This document shows positions 1-3,903 of a stretch of 5,789 bases of DNA, in pieces (position 1 is the first letter of the stretch; every line of letters starts with the position of its first letter). The DNA lies in NCBI GenBank assembly GCA_947475795.1, contig CANJOX010000221.1:1-5789 (forward strand), read 5' to 3'. The DNA comes from Gemmatimonadota bacterium (GTDB lineage Bacteria > Gemmatimonadota > Gemmatimonadetes > Gemmatimonadales > Gemmatimonadaceae). Under the pieces are notes generated by a model. That model made no database searches. It was given only the letters and a program-made list of their open reading frames with translations, and had not been told where the DNA came from. The position numbers and the translations under genes were made by a program.

Positions 1-1173
1 GCCTTCGTTCGCGGCATTGCCCGCGTACGTCTGCTCGGCGGCCGGCACGCCACAGTTGTTGCCGGCGTTGTCGCACACGTAGACACGGACCGCACTCACC
101 GCCTGGCCGTTCGGCGGGCGGTTGAGGGAGACCTGGATCTGGTCGCGCGTGTTGTTGATGTCAACCGGCTGGTTGACCTGGGTGTTCGCCGTGAAGGAGA
201 TACCCGTGTTGGCCGGGCCACCTTCCGAAGCGACCGGACCCTGCGTCACGGTGGCGATCGTCACGTTCGCCGGAGCGGCGACCGTCACGGCAACCGACGA
301 CGACAGCGAGGACGCGGCGCAGTTCGTGTTGGCAGCCGAGGCAGCCGTCACGGTGATGATGGCGGTACCCGGCGCGGCGGCCGTCACGACACCAGCGGCG
401 GAAACCGTCGCAACCGTCGTCGACGACGACGAGTACGTGATCACGGCCGTCGGCGCGCCCGAGGGCTGCGTCGCGTTGGCGCCAATCTGCGCCGTGTTGC
501 CGATCGCGAGCGCCAGTGCAGCCGGCGTCACGTTCAGCGTGGCAATGCCGGTCGGGAGGGCCGTCACCGTGATGGCAACCGCCTGGCTGATCGACGTGCC
601 GCCCGACGTGGCGGTCACCGTGATCGTCGCAACACCCGTACCAACCGCCGTCACAACACCAGCCGTCGAAACCGACGCGATCGTCGCGGACGACGAGGCG
701 TAGGTGTACGTGGCCGTGCGGCCGGCAGGCTGAACGCTCGGAGACAGCGTGAGCGTCTGGTTCACCTGGAGCGACGCCGCAGACGGCGTCACCGTGAGGC
801 CCGTGATCGCCGGAGCGACCGTGACGGACGCCGCGGCCGACTGGCCCGTGGACGCCGTCGCCGTGACCGTCGCGTTACCGGCGGCAACCGCCGTCACGCG
901 GCAGGAAGAGCCAGAAACGGCAGCCGTAGCAACCGTCGCCGAGCTCGTCGTGCAGCTAGCGAGCGTCGGGCCACCCGTGGACGGGCCGCCCGAGATCTGC
1001 ACGGCAAAGTTCACCGCTTCGCCAACGTTCATGCTGGCAGAAGGCGGCGTGATGGACAGCGTAATCGGTGCATCCGGAGTAACCGGCACCGTGACGTCGT
1101 CGCCGCAAGCACCCAGCGCCAAGGCGCCAAGGCTCAGGGCAACAATCGCCTTGTTCCGAGAAAAGAGTTGCAT
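1..1173 (-). CDS. Ig-like (Big_2) repeat surface lipoprotein, 3' end outside window
   Basis: This frame is open for 391 codons, from the ATG at 1173 to the window edge, without a stop. The N-terminus reads as a lipoprotein signal: MQLFSRNK, a hydrophobic Ala/Leu stretch, then LGAC with the lipid-accepting Cys at residue 23, followed by Gly-Asp-Asp. It is therefore probably anchored in the outer membrane, or exposed on the surface. Residues about 36-300 form three tandem bacterial Ig-like repeats. Each opens with a 'L.[IV]TP..A.L..G' type strand and contains an '[SA]SS.T[VI]A[TS]V' core and a '[VI]TAV..G.A.[IV]TVTA' close. From about residue 303 a different segment begins (ISFTANTQ, RDQIQVSLN, VRVYVCDNAGNNCG) that I do not recognise; it carries Cys367 and Cys374. 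Big_2 domains are known in adhesins and cell-surface proteins, but the ligand here cannot be told. An ATG 4 bases upstream (1177) is in another frame and gives only a 73-residue shadow. The repeat family is fairly sure; the exact role is unknown. Confidence 0.88.
   Translation of the reverse strand, partial: MQLFSRNKAIVALSLGALALGACGDDVTVPVTPDAPITLSITPPSASMNVGEAVNFAVQISGGPSTGGPTLASCTTSSATVATAAVSGSSCRVTAVAAGNATVTATASTGQSAAASVTVAPAITGLTVTPSAASLQVNQTLTLSPSVQPAGRTATYTYASSSATIASVSTAGVVTAVGTGVATITVTATSGGTSISQAVAITVTALPTGIATLNVTPAALALAIGNTAQIGANATQPSGAPTAVITYSSSSTTVATVSAAGVVTAAAPGTAIITVTAASAANTNCAASSLSSSVAVTVAAPANVTIATVTQGPVASEGGPANTGISFTANTQVNQPVDINNTRDQIQVSLNRPPNGQAVSAVRVYVCDNAGNNCGVPAAEQTYAGNAANEG
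274..1068 (-). repeat. Three tandem Ig-like (Big_2-type) domain repeats within the lipoprotein gene
   Basis: The repeats cover roughly residues 36-119 (817-1068), 123-208 (550-807) and 210-300 (274-546). Repeats 2 and 3 are the most alike, sharing Y.SSS.T[IV]A[TS]VS.AGVVTA at the same place. Repeat 1 differs there, with CTTSSATVATAAVSG and a second Cys 17 residues later (Cys74 and Cys91), which could form an intradomain disulfide. The serine runs are written with TCG codons, giving short TCG microsatellite-like tracts at matching positions (seen as CGA on the plus strand near 420-433 and 680-690). Boundaries are approximate. Confidence 0.8.
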
Positions 1174-1177
1174 TCAT

Positions 1178-1187
1178 CCCCCTCTTT
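1178..1187 (-). promoter_or_regulatory. Ribosome binding site of the lipoprotein gene
   Basis: Read on the minus strand this is AAAGAGGGGG, ending 4 bases before the ATG at 1173. The purine-rich match to the 16S tail supports either ATG (1177 or 1173). Only 1173 opens the long frame with a signal peptide and lipobox, so the protein evidence decides the start. Confidence 0.7.
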
Positions 1188-1210
1188 CGAGGTCGTGGAG
1201 GTAGCTGCGG

Positions 1211-1239
1211 TTGATAAGGGTGGGTTGCCTCATCAACAA
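1211..1239 (-). promoter_or_regulatory. Possible sigma70-type promoter of the lipoprotein gene
   Basis: On the minus strand TTGTTG (1234-1239) and TATCAA (1211-1216) are separated by 17 bases. The -10 matches TATAAT at 4 of 6 positions; the -35 keeps only the TTG core well. Transcription would begin near 1204, giving a leader of about 30 bases that contains the ribosome site. This is a consensus guess only; housekeeping sigma preferences in this organism are unknown. Confidence 0.3.
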
Positions 1240-1310
1240 CGTCTTGCGTTGGTAAGCGCGCGCCGCTCTGGCGTACGCTTCATCATGCGCGTCTCACAGA
1301 GGAGCAGAAC

Positions 1311-1550
1311 GTGGCTCGGGGAGCGGCCGAATCAACATCCTGTCGTGCGAAACTCATGATGCCCGAAGAACCGAAGTGCTTCACCTGCGGGCCCTGCATC
1401 ACGCGTCGCCAACCCAAGCGTCGGTTCCTCGTGACTCCTGCACGTGCGATTTCGCGCACGTTTCAGACACATATCGGCAGGATGACGCGCGCGATCCTCC
1501 CGAAGGATGATACGCACACGTCTCCCGCCATCTGCAACGCCGGAAATTAG
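1311..1550 (+). CDS. Doubtful small ORF, 79 codons, GTG start, Cys-rich N-terminal part
   Basis: A GTG at 1311 opens 79 codons to TAG (1548-1550). The sole positive signal is AGAGGAG at 1298-1304, a strong Shine-Dalgarno match 6 bases before the GTG. The product would be basic, with a Cys cluster C-F-T-C-G-P-C near residues 23-29 and many Arg/Lys. Third-position GC is about two thirds by my count, lower than the neighbouring genes appear, so the codon pattern does not support coding well. No domain is recognised. It lies upstream of the helicase on the same strand, with over 200 bases between them. It may be a real small protein, a leader peptide or chance. Confidence 0.2.
   Translation: MARGAAESTSCRAKLMMPEEPKCFTCGPCITRRQPKRRFLVTPARAISRTFQTHIGRMTRAILPKDDTHTSPAICNAGN
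1442..1461. other. Short inverted repeat (hairpin) in the intergenic region
   Basis: ACGTGCG (1442-1448) and CGCACGT (1455-1461) are perfect 7-base complements around a 6-base loop. On the plus strand it is followed only by TT, so it is a poor terminator. It could be an operator or chance structure in GC-rich DNA. Confidence 0.3.
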
Positions 1551-1641
1551 GGGTCATCGGCCACACTAGTCAAGCCGCAGCACTATTCCGCGTCCAGTAA
1601 CGACTGTCACATTTCTGCTGCCGTGAACCGCGAAGGGCCGG

Positions 1642-1650
1642 TTGTCCACA
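1642..1650 (+). promoter_or_regulatory. DnaA-box-like 9-mer
   Basis: TTGTCCACA differs from the E. coli consensus TTATCCACA at one base, and is the form common as a DnaA box in GC-rich bacteria such as actinobacteria. It lies 121 bases before the helicase start and about 90 bases upstream of its predicted promoter. I saw no cluster of further boxes, so it is not an origin; it could be a DnaA-responsive regulatory site or chance. Confidence 0.25.
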
Positions 1651-1736
1651 GTATCGCCCCGTCGACTGAGCCCATCGCCCCTCGATTCCTGGGACACCGC
1701 GACGGGGACGCCCCCTACGCCGCGAACGTCACATCC

Positions 1737-1766
1737 TCGGCAACCAGTCTCACCGGCGTCTATACT
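1737..1766 (+). promoter_or_regulatory. Predicted helicase promoter giving a leaderless transcript
   Basis: TATACT at 1761-1766 matches the -10 consensus TATAAT at 5 of 6 positions. TCGGCA at 1737-1742 matches the -35 TTGACA at 4 of 6, with an 18-base spacer. The -10 ends 5 bases before the ATG at 1772, so transcription should start at or next to the A of the start codon. No Shine-Dalgarno sequence precedes the ATG (the intervening bases are ACGGC), which agrees with leaderless translation. Confidence 0.55.
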
Positions 1767-1771
1767 ACGGC

Positions 1772-3871
1772 ATGGCTGAGCCCCCACGGATCCACGTCCC
1801 CGCGACCCGCGTGGTCCCCCCGCCCCCCCTCGCGGGGGAAGGGCCCGCCCTCAACGCCGCCCAGGCCGCCGCCGCCTGCCATGGCGATACTCCCCTGCTC
1901 ATTGTGGCCGGGGCCGGCTCGGGCAAAACCCGGACGCTCATCCATCGGGTCGCCCACTTAATAGGTAGAGGCGTCCCCGCCAGCCGCATTTTGCTCCTCA
2001 CCTTCACCCGGCGCGCCTCGCAGGAAATGCTCGGCCGCTGTGAGCGGCTGGTGGGCTCCGCGTCCCATCAGGTGCACGGCGGCACCTTTCATGGCGTCGC
2101 CCATCGCCTGTTGCGCCGCTTCGGGCCCGCCGCCGGGCTGCCGGCCGACTTTACCATCCTCGATCAGTCCGACGCCTCGGATCTCATGGGGATCTCGCGC
2201 GCCGCCCTCGGCTACGCCGATCTCAAGAACGCGCCGCGCTCCGCCCCACGCTTCCCGCGCGCCGAAACGCTGCAGTCCATTTACTCACGGCACGTGAATA
2301 CCGAGCGCCCCATCGCGGACCTGCTCGGTGAGCAGTGGCCGCACTTCCTCGCCTGGACCGGCGACATCGAGCGGCTCTTCGGTGATTACGTGAAACGCAA
2401 GGCCGAGCGCAATCTTCTGGATTACGACGACCTGCTGTTGTCGTGGGCGCTGCTGCTCGAGCAGGCGCCGCCGATCGCCGATCAGATTCGCGCCCTCTAC
2501 GATCACGTGCTGGTCGATGAGTATCAGGATACCAATCCGCTGCAGTCGCGCATTCTTCGCGCGCTGTGCACGAATGGCAAGATCACCGTGGTGGGCGACG
2601 ACGCGCAGAGCATCTACGCGTTCCGCGGCGCCACCATCCGCAACATTCTCGACTTCCCGCAGCAATTTCCCGGCACGCAGATCGTCACGCTCGAGCGGAA
2701 TTATCGCTCGACCGGGCCGATTCTCGACACGACCAACGCGCTGATTTCGCGCAGCCGCGAGCGCTATTCGAAACAGCTCTGGACCGAGCGCACCGGTGGC
2801 GAGCCGCCGTGGCTGGTCACGGTGAAGGACGAACATGCCCAGACGGCGTTCGTGGTCGATCGCCTGCTCGAACTGCACGAGGAAGGGATCCCACTGCGCG
2901 AGATGGCCGTGCTCTTCCGCGCCGGCTATCTGTCGGCCGATCTCGAGATCGAACTCGCCAATCGGCGGATTCCTTATGAAAAGTGGGGCGGCCTCAAGTT
3001 CCTCGAGGCCGCGCACATCAAGGACATTTTGGCGTTTCTCCGTGTGCTCGAGAATCCGCTCGATGAGGTGAGCTGGTATCGCCTGCTGCGCCTGTTGCCG
3101 GGCGTTGGTGATGCCACCGCGCGGGCCGCCATCGACCTGCTGGCGTATCATGGATGGGAGCCGATGGCGCTCGGTGCGACCAAGGCCCCCTCACGCGCCC
3201 GCCCGGCCCTGCAGGCCTTGGCCGCGTTGCTGGATGGCATGCGTCGGGTGGAACGCAATAACAATCCGCATTCGCCGGCCGAAACCATCCGCCTCTGTCG
3301 GCATCTGTACAATCCGATCCTGCAGGCCACCTACGACGATGCGCCGCCGCGCATGGCCGACCTCGATCAGCTCGAAGTCATCGCCGCCGGCTATCCCGAC
3401 CGCAGCACCTTTCTGTCGGCCCTCGCCCTCGAGCCGCCGTCGAACACGCAGGACCTCGCCGTGGGCAGCACCGATGAGGACGACGCCCTGATTCTCTCCA
3501 CCGCGCACTCCGCGAAAGGCAAGGAATGGGACGCCGTGTTCGTGATCCACGCCTCCGACGGCGTGTTTCCGATGGCGCGATCGGCGAACGACGACGCCCA
3601 GATCGACGAAGAGCGACGCTTGCTGTATGTGGCGATGACCCGCGCGCGCGACCAACTCTTCGTGACGTATCCGCTGCACAGCTATGCCACCCGCACCGGC
3701 GCCGACTTCGCGTACAGCCAGTTGTCCCGTTTCCTGGACCCCGGGGTACGCTCCTCGATGCAACGGGTGACCGTGGGCGAAGAGATGCCCCCTGCTCTGC
3801 CGGCGCTGCGCGGTGACGCGCCGCCGCTGGATTTGCGGGCGTTACTGCGGGGCCGCTTTCCCACCGGGTAA
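1772..3871 (+). CDS. UvrD/PcrA/Rep-like ATP-dependent DNA helicase (SF1A), 699 aa
   Basis: This enzyme uses ATP to move 3'-5' along single-stranded DNA and unwind duplexes, in repair or replication restart in the cytoplasm. All core motifs are present: Q motif LNAAQ (27-31), Walker A AGAGSGKT (46-53, Lys52), motif Ia TFTRRAS (77-83), TFH (105-107), Walker B VDEYQD (248-253), motif III GDDAQSIYAFRGA (275-287), motif IV LERNYRST (307-314), GGLKFLEAAHIKD (406-418), motif V TAHSAKGKEWD (577-587) and motif VI YVAMTRARD (619-627). LPGVGDATA (442-450) looks like the helix-hairpin-helix of domain 2B. Length is slightly below typical PcrA/UvrD (about 720-780). About 70 residues follow motif VI and I see no RNA-polymerase-binding tail. 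ATG 1772 is the only plausible start: the frame meets TGA at 1667-1669 with no other start between. I leave the symbol blank because it resembles a UvrD-like paralogue group rather than proven uvrD or pcrA. Confidence 0.95.
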   Translation: MAEPPRIHVPATRVVPPPPLAGEGPALNAAQAAAACHGDTPLLIVAGAGSGKTRTLIHRVAHLIGRGVPASRILLLTFTRRASQEMLGRCERLVGSASHQVHGGTFHGVAHRLLRRFGPAAGLPADFTILDQSDASDLMGISRAALGYADLKNAPRSAPRFPRAETLQSIYSRHVNTERPIADLLGEQWPHFLAWTGDIERLFGDYVKRKAERNLLDYDDLLLSWALLLEQAPPIADQIRALYDHVLVDEYQDTNPLQSRILRALCTNGKITVVGDDAQSIYAFRGATIRNILDFPQQFPGTQIVTLERNYRSTGPILDTTNALISRSRERYSKQLWTERTGGEPPWLVTVKDEHAQTAFVVDRLLELHEEGIPLREMAVLFRAGYLSADLEIELANRRIPYEKWGGLKFLEAAHIKDILAFLRVLENPLDEVSWYRLLRLLPGVGDATARAAIDLLAYHGWEPMALGATKAPSRARPALQALAALLDGMRRVERNNNPHSPAETIRLCRHLYNPILQATYDDAPPRMADLDQLEVIAAGYPDRSTFLSALALEPPSNTQDLAVGSTDEDDALILSTAHSAKGKEWDAVFVIHASDGVFPMARSANDDAQIDEERRLLYVAMTRARDQLFVTYPLHSYATRTGADFAYSQLSRFLDPGVRSSMQRVTVGEEMPPALPALRGDAPPLDLRALLRGRFPTG
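1816..1843 (+). repeat. C-tract/G-tract palindromic segment inside the helicase N-terminus
   Basis: Six Cs (1816-1821), a G and seven Cs (1823-1829) are followed by TCGC and five Gs (1834-1838), then AAGGG. CCCCC-TCGC-GGGGG forms a 5-bp all-GC hairpin. It is translated as PPPPLAGEG (residues about 16-24), upstream of the Q motif and outside the conserved helicase core. Such Pro-Leu-Ala-Gly-Glu-Gly peptides resemble translated copies of small palindromic intergenic repeats seen in other GC-rich proteobacteria; that origin is inferred. Confidence 0.4.
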
Positions 3872-3891
3872 GTTGAAGCGCACTTCACCTT
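3870..3891 (+). other. Hairpin in the helicase-protease spacer
   Basis: TGAAG (3874-3878) pairs with CTTCA (3883-3887) around loop CGCA. After one mismatch, AAG (3870-3872) pairs with CTT (3889-3891). It overlaps the helicase stop codon and ends just before the protease ribosome site. No T run follows, so it is unlikely to be a strong intrinsic terminator; it may affect mRNA processing or protease translation, or be chance. Confidence 0.35.
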
Positions 3892-3894
3892 GAC

Positions 3895-3899
3895 GAGGA
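3895..3899 (+). promoter_or_regulatory. Ribosome binding site of the M16 protease gene
   Basis: GAGGA lies 4 bases before the TTG at 3904. It supports this TTG as the start over the in-frame ATG at 3928, which has no comparable purine-rich site in front of it. Confidence 0.55.
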
Positions 3900-3903
3900 T
3901 CCA

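Larger units (their letters stand above)
1188..1760. other. Divergent intergenic region between lipoprotein and helicase genes
   Basis: This stretch separates two divergent genes and contains no convincingly coding frame. It includes the lipoprotein promoter candidate, a doubtful 79-codon ORF (1311-1550), a 7-bp hairpin at 1442-1461, a DnaA-box-like 9-mer at 1642-1650, and a candidate -35 for the helicase promoter. The middle part (about 1380-1600) is visibly less biased in codon position than the flanking genes. I see no tRNA, terminator with a T run, insertion sequence or long direct repeat. Confidence 0.6.

Noticed and set aside
956..1177. Minus-strand frame starting at the ATG at 1177, 73 codons
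   Set aside because: It shares the ribosome site but is out of frame with the lipoprotein and has no signal peptide or domain.
122..1204. Two long plus-strand frames (122-703 and 749-1204) rich in Val, Ala and Thr
   Set aside because: They are antisense to the lipoprotein gene. The minus-strand frame has a ribosome site, signal peptide, lipobox and domain repeats; the plus frames arise from GC-rich codon structure.
1168..1359. Plus-strand 63-codon frame from a TTG at 1168
   Set aside because: It starts inside the lipoprotein start region on the other strand, has no ribosome site and no recognisable protein features.
1494..1508. ATCCT/AGGAT 5-bp hairpin
   Set aside because: Too short, no T run, expected often by chance.
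1332..1517. Minus-strand 61-codon frame in the divergent spacer
   Set aside because: No good ribosome site, no domain, Arg/His-rich composition typical of chance frames in GC-rich DNA.
1188..1760. Search for SOS-type (LexA) operators near the helicase
   Set aside because: No CTGT-N8-ACAG or GAAC-N4-GTTC palindrome was found in the spacer.
1566..1787. Minus-strand 73-codon frame across the helicase promoter
   Set aside because: It overlaps the helicase start in antisense and shows no supporting signal.
2285..3763. Long minus-strand frames (2285-3151 and 3191-3763) with protein-like length
   Set aside because: They are antisense to conserved helicase motifs. Their Arg, Gly, Val and His-rich content is the usual mirror of GC-rich coding DNA.
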